Made by a program: the position numbers and the translations under genes
NCBI GenBank assembly: GCA_038373885.1
Contig: JAWZYV010012532.1
Location: 1 to 64,000, forward strand
DNA length: 64,000 nucleotides
Direction of reading: 5' to 3'
Source: Cheiracanthium punctorium
Taxonomy: Eukaryota; Arthropoda; Arachnida; Araneae; Cheiracanthiidae
Shown: positions 46,011 through 58,929 of the stretch, piece after piece
Position numbering within the stretch: position 1 is the stretch's first letter
Layout of the letters: each line of letters opens with the position of its first letter
The notes under the pieces: generated by a model
Database searches by the model: none
What the model was told of the DNA's origin: nothing
Seen by the model: only the letters and a program-made list of their open reading frames with translations

Positions 46011-46053
46011 AGTGCGTATTTAAAATCTGTGTTTCAGATTTTAAATACGCACT
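46011..46053. repeat. Perfect 19-bp inverted repeat
   Basis: AGTGCGTATTTAAAATCTG (46011-46029) and its complement (46035-46053) around TGTTT. It follows the 158-bp tandem array by about 50 bases. Confidence 0.9.
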
Positions 46054-46409
46054 GTGTTCTTAAGTGTTTCAGATTTTAACTTTAAAAAAAAAATAATACA
46101 GCCAACTAGGAAAAATTCAAGCTTGTAATAGTCCTGTATTTACTTTGAACAAATAACTACATCTTACATTTTAGCAGTTTGTTGGTACGACCAGGCAAGT
46201 AAGGCTAAATAGTAATTAAAAGGAACATTCAGATAAAAAATACGATTTTCGCCAGTTCTACAGGAACATTTTGACTGACAGTGACTTGACTTTGATTCAC
46301 GGGGATTATGTAACTCACACGACATCACAAAAATTTGTCAACCCAGATGTCTTCTGACTTAAAACAAGGGGCGCAAAAAAGGAAAGTCGTTAAAAGCTGT
46401 AAAAAAGAA

Positions 46410-46695
46410 TCCGTTTACATTATGGTCTATGGATAGAAATTCTTGAAAGTGCGATATTGCATCGGCAGAAAACCGTCCGAAACTGTAGACCGTTAGATCG
46501 ACAGCCGCGCAGTATGTCCGAACGCGGTACCTTAACACTTTGGCTATCGACCTTACTCATTGTCTTAACACTAGTGTCTAAACGGCGCAGTCGATTGAGC
46601 TCAAATTGAGCTTGTATGTTATAGGTCACGGTCGCATAACCTGCGTAGATTTTGGTGTGTGTAGTGCTAATAATTTGTTCACAGGATTTCAAAAG
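46410..46695 (+). repeat. Copy of a dispersed degenerate repeat
   Basis: Starts TTTACATTATGGTCTATGG and runs through TTAGATCGACAGCCGCGCAG, ACACTTTGGCTATCGACC and TAGATTTTGGTGTGTGTAG to TTGTTCACAGG. The same string of blocks is found inverted at about 55490-55840, and in parts at 52528-52700, 57461-57620 and 63300-63455. Family not recognised. Confidence 0.7.
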
Positions 46696-47446
46696 TAATT
46701 CTTATGCATTTCGGCTTACGAATGCAAATCAATTAAAACGTACTCGTGTTTAAATGGTACATTCGAATAAGTTTAAAAAGGGTATTTATATTATAGATCG
46801 CCGTCACACAACCTGTATATCCGCCACTGGGTGTAATAAGCATCTTTATAACATAGTGAACTTTCTTGTATTACTTCAGTTTTAAAGTATTTCAAAGACT
46901 GAGATAACCATTCCCCTCTTCTTTGAAATGCAAGAAATTCCCTTAAAAGTGCTCCTATGAGAACCCATGAATGACGACACGATCCATAGATTGAATACTA
47001 TTGATTTATACGAAAGTTAATGCGAGTCATGGAACTGACTTCACGCTAGATATACACTTACAGAATTTAGAGTTATTTTTAGGTTAAAAATGCAAAATAA
47101 AATACCAGGGACCAAATAGCTGCCTGGTTTGTCGTTGCATTAGTGAGGTTCTTCGTATATGTATTATATTTCTAAAGATAGGTTTATATTTTTTAATTCT
47201 GACAAAAAAGATTGTACGGAAATCTATTTGGGCGGTCTATAAAAAGTCCTTTTCGTTTGCACATCACACCGTTGTAAAATCACAAAATAAAAATATCATT
47301 ATGTTCAAAATAATTATACAAAATAAACGTCTCCTTTTAAAATAAAAAATACGGTGAAGGGGATGGCATACCGCCTCAAATACAGCACTTCTATTCTGAT
47401 TGAAAAGCAATTCGTATCGTAAATTTATGGACGAGAAATTTTCGTG

Positions 47447-47619
47447 AGAAATATCGTGTGAGACAATTCTCTGTCTCGTCTAGCGTCTCGCCTTGCTAAA
47501 TATTTCCTTTCTCGTCTCGCGTCTTGCCTCGAAAAATTTTCTCTGTTTCGTCTCGCGTTCTAGTCTCGCATGCTAAACAGGAACACGACACGATGCGATG
47601 TATCTCGTGTCCATCCCTA
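47447..47619 (-). mobile_element. Right end of a GCGAGAC-type hAT element
   Basis: Dense CTCGTCTCGCGTCT motifs ending in GTGTCCATCCCTA at 47619 match the right end of the 60460-63052 element (GCGTCCATCCCTA). No left end with the expected flank GTTGCAAC was found, so the copy is truncated. Confidence 0.65.
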
Positions 47620-48558
47620 GTTGCAACTCTGCCGGATTAAAAGTGGCTAGAATCACAGCGAAAAATGGATAGAAATGGCTAAAAATTATTTCAAGCTGAG
47701 AGAAAAATAAATTACTAATAAACTAATTGCAATAACAAAACAAAATTTTGATTTTGCCTCGTTTTGAACGTGTCCTTAAAGGAATAAATTGTAACATCAA
47801 GTCAAGGTGCGCTATTGTGTTCTCGACATCCAGACAGTCGTCTACGAAGTTTTGTTTCGCTGTCGCAGAATGTCTACGCTTTTAAAAAGACGTAGACCAT
47901 CGTTTATACCATCATGTTTGCGCATGCGCATTATAAAATAAATTTAAATAGCATTTAATGATGCAAATGGAGAATTACAGACACAAAAAAGCGGAATGGA
48001 CCTATGACTAACGACGTTTAAAATGGCTAGAAATGGCAGAAATAGCTTCAAACAGGAAGAATACGGCTTAATTCCTTAAGTTCTGATATTCTGATTGTCT
48101 GAGGTAGGTGATTGGATGGGATATTTCGGTGAAAGGTCTCGACATACAAAGTCAAATGCAAGTCATGAAATCGAAGAACCTTTCTGCGCTGTTATCTTTT
48201 GTCGCAAACATAGCCAGAAGTTTATCTGGAGAAGTTGTGAAAAGCAGCGGTGCACCCTGGCGCCGAATTGTAAAAAATTTTGAGGGAGCTCTAATGATTT
48301 GTTGGGACGTGGGGAGGGGGGCGTTAAAAACACTACTCAATAGTTTAATAGTTTCCATAGAATCAGGAATTTTGTAATTACGTTCCAAAATGTGCATTTT
48401 TCATTATAATCATTATATTAAAAAATTCTTTTTACATTTCAGAAAATCTGCATAATTGTTTCAAGTATCCTATCTTAATTTCAAATTAAATAAGTTTAAA
48501 TGGAGCTCATAAAAATGTATATAATTTAATAGACATGAAATAATGTTTTTTTTTTCGC

Positions 48559-48793
48559 TTTTTTTTTTTTTTTTTTTTTAGATTACGTTGATTATCAACT
48601 CTGGGGATCTAGTACGAGGGGAGTGCTCTCCGTGGGTGTTTTTCTAAGGGGTCCTAAACTGTATTTACTCGAAGTTTCGGAGAAAATCCGGGAATCTCTG
48701 AAAGGCTAGGTAGGCGGGTGCGACCTGAATTTAAACCAGGCACCTTCCGTTTACTAGTTGAGAGCGCTATGTGCTCGGCCACTGGTGGGGCAC
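48559..48793 (-). repeat. tRNA-derived SINE, second copy
   Basis: Minus strand: head CCACCAGTGGCCGAGCACAT, then CGGAAGGTGCCTGG, body TTAGGACCCCTTAGAAAAAC and CCCACGGAGAGCA, end GATAATCAACGTAATCT followed by a 22-base A tail (T run 48559-48580). Same family as 37427-37655. Its tail is poly(A), while the other copy has none. Confidence 0.8.
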
Positions 48794-49448
48794 ATCAATT
48801 TTTTAACTTAATTTCAAAAAAAGGAAGAGGTTCTATGTTAAACGCGTATGATTTTTTAAAATAACTTTCACTTTCTTTGGTATAGTTTTGGATCATATAT
48901 TTAAAAAAAAAAGGATCAATTATCTTTTATTTCGCATTAGAAAATTTCACGATTTCAAAACTATAAAGTGACGAATCCGAGTATCCGCAGATAATCTTCA
49001 ACATGTTTCTTTATCCACTCATCTTGCTTAGCCCTAAAAACTAATACAATTTTCTAACGGTCCCGCCACATTTCTGTCAATTCAACTCTGTTTAGATAGA
49101 AAGATTCGAAAATCGAGATTCGAAATAAACTTTAAATTTGCGCTTTCAGCTTATATTTATCAAAAATTTATTATGGTTAATTTTTTTAAGTTTAAAAAGA
49201 GTCTTTTTTATACAAGCCCAGTATTTGGTTAATTGTTGAAAACTTTTTACTATGGATAATAATACTTTCATCACGAAAAAGAGTTCGCTTAAATATTACG
49301 AATGATTTATCGAAGAATTGGTTATTACAAGTGTTTCAGGCTAAGGAAGGATTGTGAGAAAAAGGGAGAAAACGTGAGGAAAATGCAACCCCCTACACAT
49401 TTTTAGTTGCTTTTTCCAACGATGTATCTAATCAGGGATTTATAAATA

Positions 49449-50113
49449 CAGGGTGTGTCACAATTCTCTCCCGGGTTTGGAAGGCTTATAAAAAATAATA
49501 TATTACCGATACGGCAAGTTATCTTTACTGAAGAAAAGAACACTACAAGTTTTGTTTCACAAATCACGAGCTTCCTGTATCTCTAAATATATACATATAA
49601 AGTGTGTCACAATCCCCCCCCCCAACTCCAGGTTTGGAAGGCTTATAAAATATATTACCAATACAGCATCAAAGTTGACTTTACGGGGAAAAGAAACATT
49701 ACAAGTTTTGTTTTTCACAAATAACCAGCTTCCTCGTCGTTGAATTGGTCGAGGCTCTATCGACGACAATCGCCTTCATCCGTGGCCACCACGCTCTCCA
49801 GACCATAAGTATGCGATTTTTTTTATGGAGTTATATAAAAGATCATGTGTTGGTGCCCCCTGTGCCTCATTTACGCCAAAGGATCACAACCGCATTCGCT
49901 ACCATTGATCGCGACAAGTTAAAGCGAGTATGGGAGGGAAGAATTTGACTTTAGACTTGATAGCTGCCACATCACGAAAGGTTCACATATTGAACATTTA
50001 TGAAAAAAAAGCTTGTAACATTCTTTATTCAATAAAGTCAACTTTGTTGCTGTATTGGTAATATATTTTTTAATAAGCTTTCCAAACTCGGGAGGGAATT
50101 GTGACACACTCTG
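49449..50113 (+). mobile_element. Deleted mariner-like element
   Basis: Left end CAGGGTGTGTCACAATTCTC and right end (inverted) CAGAGTGTGTCACAATTCCC continue as inverted repeats for more than 100 bp. The left end is present twice (49449-49575 and 49600-49735). TA precedes the left copy. The middle codes for the C-terminus of a mariner-family transposase (next entry). Confidence 0.8.
49745..49950 (+). pseudogene. Mariner-family transposase C-terminus
   Basis: MRFFLWSYIKDHVLVPPVPH, then LRQRITTAFATIDRDKLKRV matches the conserved FFLWG-IKD-VY-PP and RI--A tail of DDxD transposases. A WPPRSPD-like piece just upstream is in another frame. The catalytic aspartates are missing. Confidence 0.75.
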
Positions 50114-50115
50114 AA

Positions 50116-52527
50116 TATATGTCTGTTCTTCTGTCTATCCTCTGTAAAGTATTAAGATAAATTCTAATATTCTGCGGTTTCTTTAAAAAAACGAAAGTAA
50201 AATTAAAATTACAAAATATTTAATTTCATTTAAAAAATAATTCCTTGTGTGGGGATCTCTTCGCCCTCCTGCCCCCACACTACAGGGTAACTTTCAAGTG
50301 TGTGTTCGGGGGTTTCGGAGGCTTACTGTATACCACTGCTAGGGGCGTAACCCTTGTGAGGAACACTTTCCAAACATTGTGTTGAGGGGGCGCAAAATTC
50401 AAACCCTGCCAGAAGCAATCATGACACCTCAGCTACAATGCTGTTGCTCTTTCTTCTCAACCGAAAGCTGTCGGCAACCTCAAGTTTGCGTTTTTCTTGA
50501 CCCCTCCAGGAACAAAACAACCCTCTGCAAGAAAGTCGCCCCCTCAGTCTCAAGGTCATCTTTTTATGGCTATTTTATCTGCTAATCATCTGCAAAGTCA
50601 AGAAATATTTCTTGCTACTTCTGACTAATTCATTTGAGACGATTACTTCTCACAAAATCCTTTGAGGAGTTCTTTGTGAAAAAGCTCCGTATCCACAGGC
50701 TTTTGTCTTATCGAAAAATAGTAGCACCACACTCTTAGAGTTTCAACCAATATAGAAAAAAAAGATATTTGACAGTAGAAAGATTGGAACGAAATTTTTG
50801 AGGGGGCTGAAGCCCCGCAAGCCCCATGGAGTCGACGACTATGGCCGTACATATATAAACTTAAATTCGGCTTGATGGAAAAATATTAAAACTCATGCTA
50901 AAATTACCCGGGGAATGATATATCCCGATATCCTCAACCCCGGCTTCATGTGTTCTTACATCGTCGGTCTTCTGTCAAATGAATTTATATATTTAAAAGG
51001 GGACAATGTGATCATGCTTTCCTCATGCTCATGACTAAAAACTCATCGTGGTCATGATGCACGAACTGCTTGTTATACAAAATTTCTTCGGAAGACAATA
51101 AATCAAATAGTACAAATTGACATAGTTTCTATAAAACTAGGCGCAGAATTTGAATACGGCAGCTTTACGATTTCACATTAGTTCTGTCTCGGTATGTTGG
51201 AACATTCAATAATTAAGAAGAGGAGGAGTGGAGATTACAGTACTTACATTTTTTGTACTGATATTTTTTTAAACATTACTTACGTTTTTTCTCTATTACG
51301 TACCATCATAAAAGTACGCTTATTCACTATCTCATAAACCTCTTATACCTCATTAACGGTAAATAGAACTGACCATGGTCTCTTTATGATTTTGTGATTT
51401 CTGTTTAGTTCAACCATGGGGGCCGGGAGGGGGTGAAAGGGGGCGCACTTGCACCACCCTGGAGTTTGAAAAAGTATAATAAACCTGAAAATATAAGTAA
51501 TTTGTTTTACACTTAATACAGATAAAAAAAATAGCCTAAATGTGTGTGTGATATTTTCAATTCTACGTGTAACTGTCGCATTAAATTAGCTGTTTAGACC
51601 TGTGTTTATGGCTTAATATTTTCTACCATTGTACATGAATTTGAAACTTTTGAGAAGTCATCCACATTTTTATTTTGGATAATGTTGGCGCACGCACATG
51701 AGCCCTCATAATGTATTGACCAACGCTTACGGTCGTAGTAGTGTTGAATGCGTCACGGCATGTGTCCGCAATCAGGAAAAACTATTTTGAAATAGTCTCG
51801 ATAATATTCGAGGTAGACGGGACTGGGCTTGTCTTGAATTATCGAAATCATTAAATTAATAAAAAAATAAATGGAAATAAATCAATTTTTGTGATATGAG
51901 TACATATTTAAATGAAAAATGTAGTTACATGTAATCATATTACTGATTAGATCAGGTTAATTATATCAGAATACAATAATAACTGTTTTGTATTGACACG
52001 TTGACTAGTTTCCGAACAGCGGTATCGCACCATTGCCAAAGCAGCGTGTCAATACTGCACAGAAATGTCTATGAGAACATCTATAGAAAAAATACACCCA
52101 CTTTCTTTGGAAGAGGGATTTCTGATAGGGCTTTCGGGTGCACCAAGTATTTGAATTTTCGTCCTGCAATTAAAAAAATTGCCTGTTTCATATGTGTTGG
52201 TCATTATTTGGGAGCTAAACTGATTTTTTCACTAACTGAGATGTATAGAAAACTAGAACAATCGAGACTCGAACTATCCAGACTCTATTGTGAATATGAT
52301 TAAATACAATTATTTTAGGACTTAACGCTTAAAGTTTAACATTTCTTTTTAACATTATAGAGTTATTTTTTCAGAGATTTAAACCTAAAAACTGTTAGAT
52401 GAAAATTTGTATTTTGAGTTTTTTGACATGGTGGTTTTTCAAATATTAAGTGAAGGCATCACTGCGTCATTTTCGAAACTTGGGCTCAGTTTTAATACGG
52501 GGATGTCCTTGCCAACTGCACTTAAGG
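50116..52527. other. Gene-free interior
   Basis: Orphan ends at about 50340 (CTAGGGGCGTAACCC) and 50800-50850 (GGGGGCTGAAGCCCC, then CTATGGCCGTA) may bound one hAT-type element of about 500 bp, but the duplication was not found. The rest shows nothing. Confidence 0.4.
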
Positions 52528-52700
52528 AAAACTTGCACATGGGCTATCTGTCATGGAAGGAGCAGGTTACCTTGGGCAGAGGACTTTTTAAAGGGTTCTA
52601 ACGCGTTTTCACGTAACATGTAGAGAAAACTGGCCAAGACTAAAAACCGTTAGATTGACACCCGCGCGGCAGATCAGAACTATTGACCTTCACATTTTAG
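52528..52700 (+). repeat. Dispersed repeat fragment
   Basis: GGGCTATCTG-CA, CTTGGGCAGAGGACTTTTTA, AAGGGTTCTAACGCGTTTTC and CCGTTAGATTGACACCCGCG match 57461-57620 in order and spacing, and 55740-55840 in inverse orientation. Confidence 0.7.
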
Positions 52701-53055
52701 CCATCTACCATTTTCAGTACTGGACATGGCGGGGACCCACCCTAAGCCAAAAATTGCTATATACATCAATGCTAGACAAAATACATTTTTTCGCTTCAGT
52801 TTTTCTGGGAAAAGTAGTCTATTTAAATATTAAACAATGTTATCAAAATTGCATATAATTTAAATAATTAATTATTAGTATACTTAAATTGAGGTATTAC
52901 TAATTAGGCCAAATTAATAGTTTAAGATTTTGTACTTTTCAGCTGCGACAAAATATCTATGGCGATGTTCATTTCACATATTAATGCTACATTTTCCAGT
53001 CAAGACTCTTTTTCCTTCAAACGCCAAATAGTCTAATTTTTTATATGCATGTATA

Positions 53056-53606
53056 CAGGGTGTCCCTGAAGGTAGCTAAAATACATACAAAGAAGCATTT
53101 TTCTGCGTTGCAACGTTTGGTTGGAAATGAAAAATTTAGATAGTTTCAGCACGATAGGGATCCAGCCTATTTCGAAAATAATGTGCGTAATTACCTCATT
53201 GTCATCTTTGACCTCCGATGGATTGGACAAACGGAACTATACTCTTGGCCAGTAGGTTCATTAGATTAATCAAGTACCGAGTTTTGCTTTTGGGGACATC
53301 TCAAGGCACTCGTTTACCAGACTCCAGTTGACTCAGATGAGGGCCTCATTACAAAACTTTAGTAACCGCTGCAACCGTTCGTGGAACACCTGGCATCTTC
53401 GAAAGGGTACGCCAATCACTTGCTAGACGCTACCAGCAAATTTGAGCATTTACAATAGAGCTTTTTCATTTCTTTTGCTTTTGCTATATTTCCACCTACA
53501 CTTTTTATTTCTAACCTCACACTGCTAATCTGCTATACAAAAAATGCTTATTTATATGCATTTTATTTATTCTTAAAGTTTGGCCTATGAATTCAGTAAC
53601 ACCATG
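53056..53606 (+). mobile_element. Deleted mariner/IS630-type element with transposase tail
   Basis: Left end CAGGGTGTCCCTGAAGG and weakly matching right end CATGGTGTTACTGAA (inverted), TA on both sides (53054-53055 and 53607-53608). At 53282-53440 the plus strand codes FWGHLKALVYQTPVDSDEGL and, one frame away, TVRGTPGIFERVRQSLARRY. Together these form the C-terminal tail of a DDE transposase, broken by stops and a frameshift. Confidence 0.7.
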
Positions 53607-54025
53607 TATATGTGTATATCTTGGGTGCACCCTCCTGGAAATGATCCTGCCGGCACCCTTGAATTCAATCGTCCTTCAGTGAGTATGGACGAACTCCAAA
53701 ATCTGTACTATTCCCGGAGTTCACCGAAAAAAATCTGATGTGGACACCACATGATATCCTAGAACGTCTATAAAATCAAAAATATTTTCGGCGCACTTCA
53801 TCTAAACGTATTTTGTTTGGAAAAGATAAAATACTGCAATAATACTATGGTTTAGCGAATTCTAGCCAAACATTTGAGATATCGCTAAGCTGGGCTGTAT
53901 TTGAAAGATTTGCTTTTGGCACTTAATTGGGATATATTTTTCCAAAAGCCAACAAACTTGAGATAGTTCGCGAGATTTTGGGCAATAGCAAAAATAGCGA
54001 TTCATCACAGACTTTCAATTAACTC

Positions 54026-55990
54026 AATATATCCATACACTTTAATGTATTTAAACCCATTTGGCTGGCCCTGCAAGTAAATTACCCAGTCGATTGCAAT
54101 CAAAAAAGAGATGCCCAGTTAGATGTTACAATAGTTCTAAATACAAAATTTCAACATTCTACGGTTAAAAGTTTTAGAGTTATGCGAAATACAAAATTAA
54201 TTTTGGCCCCGGAATTGGCGATATTTCGGCAAAACTCACCGAGGTCGATGAAAAATAGTAGGATTTTGGGCATTGATCAAACAATGACTGACTACAGTAC
54301 GTAATATATTGACGATTTCCATAGACATTAATGTATTGAAATTCTTTTCGGTGGTCCTGTAAATAAACTCTCAAGTAGATTGGAACCGAAAATCGAAATG
54401 CACAACTAGATGTAACAACAATCTTGGATGAGATCCAAGAAAATGATATCTCTATAATTTGTTGATGATAGGAAATTTCAGCAATCTACGACCAATAATT
54501 TTTGAGATATGAGGATTAAATACATACAAATGTACACCAAAATTCGCCAATCTCGGCGACTTTTGGCGTAATTTTTGAGGGAGGCACGTGACCGTCTTTG
54601 CACCATAATCTAACTGCATGCAAGGATGGTATTGTGCTTGAAAAGGCTGAATGTCTCTAAACCTGCCATTTGACCTTAATGTGTTGGAATTTTTTGAGTG
54701 TTCCTGTAGAAAAACTATAAATAGAGACACTATTTTCGGTGGAGAGATTCATTTTGCGATCCTTAACAACATATATCACTTTTATTCGTTTGAAATAGCC
54801 TAATACTTTTTAAATACGCTATAATGAATTTCTGCCCATAGACCGTAATGTATGAAAAATCTTTTGGGTGGCAGTAAAGATTGGATAAGTTTATAAACGT
54901 ACCCGATGTTTTAATAGATGAGCGAGATGTTGAAAGAACATGTCCTGGAATTTGAAATAAGGCCGTGCGGGGATTCTAAAGATTGAATTATTATTTATTT
55001 AAAAGGACCTGATGGTTGTTGGTTGCCTTGTAAATGGCTGGCATCTAAAAATATATGTGTGTTTTATAAATCCAATCTTATCTCAAGATATTTATAGTAT
55101 TTTGTATGATGTTTTAATAAAATTTGAAGATTAGCGAGAAGTTTAGCGTGGGAAAACTTTACTTTGACCCTGTAAATAAACTATCCAGTCGACTGGAGCC
55201 AAAACGGGAGGTGCACAACTAGATGTTACAGCAATCCTAAATATAAAATTTTAACACTTTATAATCAATAGTTTTGAGATATGTGAGTTGCATATGTACA
55301 AATGTATGTATAGACGGGAAAAACTCGTCGAAATGGACTCGTGATCGGTTGTCGATCGTAAAACGGAGACCTACAATATACATACTAAATTTGAACTTAT
55401 ACGAATGCACCATTTAGACACTAGTACGCCTTAAATTATTTGTGTCTATAGACCATAATAATGTATAAGAATCCTGTTTTGCAACCCTGTTAACAAACTA
55501 TAAGCTGTGCACACACCAAAATATTTGCCGGTCATGTGCCTGACATCTACAATATACATATACTTAATTTTCGCTTAATCAAATACACCGTTTAGAACTA
55601 ACGTTAAAACAATGAGTATGGTAGACAGCCAAAGTGTACTGGTCCCGCGTTGGGGCATACTGCGTGCCTGTCGATCAAAGGACGTACAGATTCAGGCGGT
55701 TTTATGTGCATGCAGATACAAAGTAAATACCTGTTAGAACCCCTTAAAAAGGTCCCCTCCTCAAGGCCAGCCCAAGTCTCCCTCTCCCGTGGGTAGATGC
55801 CCTTCGTGTAGGCTTGCCATAACACAAAATACTGAAATACTCAATAGACGCTAGCGCACTTTCAGGAACTCCCGCCCAATGTATTAAATTCTTTTTGCAG
55901 CCTTGTAAAAAACTACACATCTTGTACACGCGAAAATCAATATGGGTGGTCTATAATATATATACAAAATTTCAGCTCAATCAAATGCAC
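54026..55990 (-). repeat. Array of a degenerate repeat with a 50-bp conserved core
   Basis: At least six cores, at about 54026, 54317, 54663, 54837, 55441 and 55874, follow the plus-strand pattern CCATAGAC-TTAATGTATTG, AAATTCTTTT, then CCTGTAAATAAACTA. Between cores lie shared blocks such as CACAACTAGATGTTACA and GTTTTGAGATATG. Inverse copies occur at 30859, 32361 and 34945. No coding capacity; the parent element is not recognised. Confidence 0.75.
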
Positions 55991-55999
55991 TATTTAAGA

Positions 56000-57238
56000 G
56001 CTATCGTGTTTGCTTACGTACACAAATCCATCACCGCAAAAACAAAATAAATGAATTAATGCCCGAAAACGTGTAAATACATGAAAATCTTAAAAGTCGA
56101 ATATTTTCATGATTACAATACTTTCCATATATGTTTGGAAAGTAAAAATGCGATAGACTTAAAGATGAGGATCACTGACACATGAGAGAAATGACAAAAT
56201 AGTATTCCGTAAATCAGTCATCACATTTGCGTAATAGCAATATATTTTTTTTATCGTAGCAGTTTCATAGTTTTGGACCATTTTATTTTTTATTGGACCT
56301 TTAATTATAACCCTTTTGAGCAGTATGGCTAACGTAATGTATGGGTATATCCACGCGCCACTGTAGCGTACGCAGACTTCCTTCAAGGGGAGGGGGAGGG
56401 AAGACATAATTTGCATGCACATTAAGAAAGTACTATCTCCGCACTCAACATCATTTCCCCCCCTTTCTTCAAAAAAGAAATGGTATGCAAAAAAAAACCA
56501 AGAAAAAACATAAAAGTAATGGATGATTGGTACATAATTGGAGTTCATGAGATCAATGATGTTACATATGATGTTACATAACACGTAAAACTGTATGTCT
56601 TTTCAAATATATTAACATTCCTGATAGCACTAGATCAGTGATTCCGGATTTCTTTCCACTATCTTGCGACAGTGCAGAGAGTAGTTTCTTTGGAAGGAGC
56701 TATGCATTAGAGTTGTGTATAAATAAACGTAATTTTCGCAAGGCATAAAAATCTAAATGCTTATGAGGTCGCCTCGTGCCAAATGAATGAAACATTGAGT
56801 ATGGTGGATTGCTAAAGTATTAAAATCCAGACTTCCAGGCAACTGCGTCTATCTAACGGTCTGAAGTTTTGGGCGATTTTTGCCAGATGTTATGCGAATA
56901 TGCTTCGAATTTCTGAAAAAGACCTCGCCCAAGGCAACGCCCCCCGCTAAGCAGATACCCGTCTTTTAGATTTGCCTCAGCAAAATACTCACATACGATA
57001 TACACATACTCACATACCTGCATCGAATGCTAACACTGACTGATCTAAAAATTTCGGTGTTAGGAGGATACGTACCCCTAGCTAAGCCCTTAACTCACAC
57101 TTCCTTTAAAAAATTTTTTTAAAAAATAGACCTACAATTTAACCTTTCCAGGGGCGGTGTCAACATCGGTATGTCACTTTTTTACATTTCTTTAAAGTAA
57201 AGAAAGAACAACTATTAATTATTTTAACTTTTAAAATT
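56000..57238. other. Gene-free interior
   Basis: No complete element or gene. The 141-codon minus-strand frame at 56159-56584 is low in complexity and crosses non-coding repeat DNA, so it is not called. Confidence 0.4.
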
Positions 57239-57476
57239 ATTAGGTCGGTGCATAATTATCAGGCGTTTTTCCCTTTCCCCATCGGCCGGAACTGTCCCAG
57301 CTTTCGCTCCCTGCCAGTCTGCCAAAAGTGCCTGGTCGTCAAAATCCGATGGTCGACCTCGTCCTGGCTTATCTTCCAAGCTAATGTCACCAGACTTGAA
57401 ACGGGCAAACCACCCTGCATCGAATTCTGTTGTATTGTATTGTGGCGAAGCTACGCAAGGGCTATCTGCCAAAGAG
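57239..57476 (-). mobile_element. Mariner remnant: end repeat plus helix-turn-helix segment
   Basis: The left edge TTAGGTCGGTGCATAATTAT is a typical mariner end. The minus strand codes GWFARFKSGDISLEDKPGRG and RPSDFDDQALLA, the second helix-turn-helix and linker of mariner transposases. The catalytic region is deleted down to the end repeat, and the other end is lost. Confidence 0.8.
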
Positions 57477-57620
57477 AGGAGGTGCCTTGGTCGAAGGACA
57501 TTTTAAAGGGTTCTAACGCGTATTCACGCTGTAACTGGATAAAAGCGACCAAAACTCAACACTGTTAGATTGACAGCCGCAGAATAGGACAAAACGCTGG
57601 ACATTCACACTTTAAACAAT
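57461..57620 (+). repeat. Dispersed repeat fragment
   Basis: Second plus-strand copy of the 52528-52700 sequence (AAGGGTTCTAACGCG, CTGTTAGATTGACAGCCGC). It begins exactly where the mariner remnant stops. Confidence 0.65.
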
Positions 57621-57741
57621 TTTTTTTAATATTGTAAAAAAGTGACATGCTGAAACTGACTGTGTCCACAAAAGGTTACCTTTTTATTAAAAAATAAAAG
57701 GTAATACAATCACAGTACGAAAAATTATCTTTGACCCCCAA

Positions 57742-58929
57742 TCTATATAAATAAAACAGAGTGTAAACTGTCCGTTTGTCTGTCTGTCTGTCTGTGTCTC
57801 GCGTAGCTCCGAAACGGGTGATCGTAGACCTACCAAATTTTGTACGGAAATTCTCCAAGACGGGTCTCGACACACCTCGAAGCGATTTTTTCGAAATTCG
57901 AATTAGAAAATGTTTTATTTTATGTTTTGTCCGATTTTTAGCGATTTTTCTTGCGTAATACATAATAACGCCGGTAATTGAGCTCGCAAGAAAACGATAT
58001 TTACATCATCGTATAGAGGAGAAAGTTTTCTTTTAAAAACTATTTGTTCGGACTGTGTAACATAATTTGCAGATTTTTGGGAATTTTACAAATAAAATTA
58101 AATTTGACGCTGACTTTCGAAAAATATTTTTAAAACTGCTGCATTTTGAATTCTATCTGTCGTAACTTTTTTATATTTGGGCAAAAGACGGAGCACACAA
58201 TTCGCCCACTTTTAAAAGAAGAACGGGGGAAAAATATAAATTAGGAGAATTTTTACGAATTTTTAAGTAAAGAAGGATTTTCATTTCTGTAGTACCTGCT
58301 TATGAGTTTCGGTTTGATATCTTGCGGTTTGGTTGTCATGGATACAGTAACAATGATTAAAATTGCCAGTTGAAAAAAATAAATAAAAACGGGTCCCGCG
58401 AGCAGACGATTTCTTTGCTTGGCTCGATTTCCTTTTATAAATACTGGATTTATTTGTGAGAAGAAAAATTAAGCTGCATAATCTAGAAAAACAATTTTAA
58501 AGCCTTTATAAATAGCGCAGTCTTATCTCTTATCTCTTTTCTTTTTGTAAAGGGTTGCAAGAGAGGGTGACGTATTTTTAAAATTAAAAAAAAATGTCCA
58601 TTTCATGAAGTGTCTGAGGTATTTAACGCTAAAACGTGAACCTAAAAGACAGCATGTCTGAGGAAATAAGACATTTTGAAAGTGAGAAGTTCACTGCAAA
58701 CGGTCCATTTTCACTTTTTTGATACCGAATGACGCTGACATAGTTTTTTTTTTGTGTGTGTGCCATTATATTGCAATGATTTCAGGTTATTACATATATG
58801 ACGCAAATTTTAAGTCAAGAGTGAAATAATTTTGCTTTTTCTAGATTCCACATCACTGGAATTAATTCGAATTACACATGTGAGGAAATTTTTCGTTTCC
58901 TACCGTGCGAAGAACGGGCACGCAGCTAG
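57742..58929 (+). mobile_element. Non-autonomous Helitron, 1188 bp
   Basis: Starts TCTATATAAATAAAA, followed by a GTCTGTCTGTCTGTCT run, and ends with the hairpin CGTGC-GAAGAACGG-GCACG, CAG and CTAG. It sits between A (57741) and T (58930). These are the marks of Helitrons, which insert between A and T without duplication. No Rep/helicase frame is present. The last 335 bp recur at 62305-62639. Confidence 0.85.

Noticed and set aside
46800..46830. hAT-like right end (TATATCCGCCACTG)
   Set aside because: No left end with the expected GGTGTAAT flank was found.
56159..56584. 141-codon minus-strand frame
   Set aside because: Hydrophobic, low-complexity and AT-driven; no family, no splice or promoter support.
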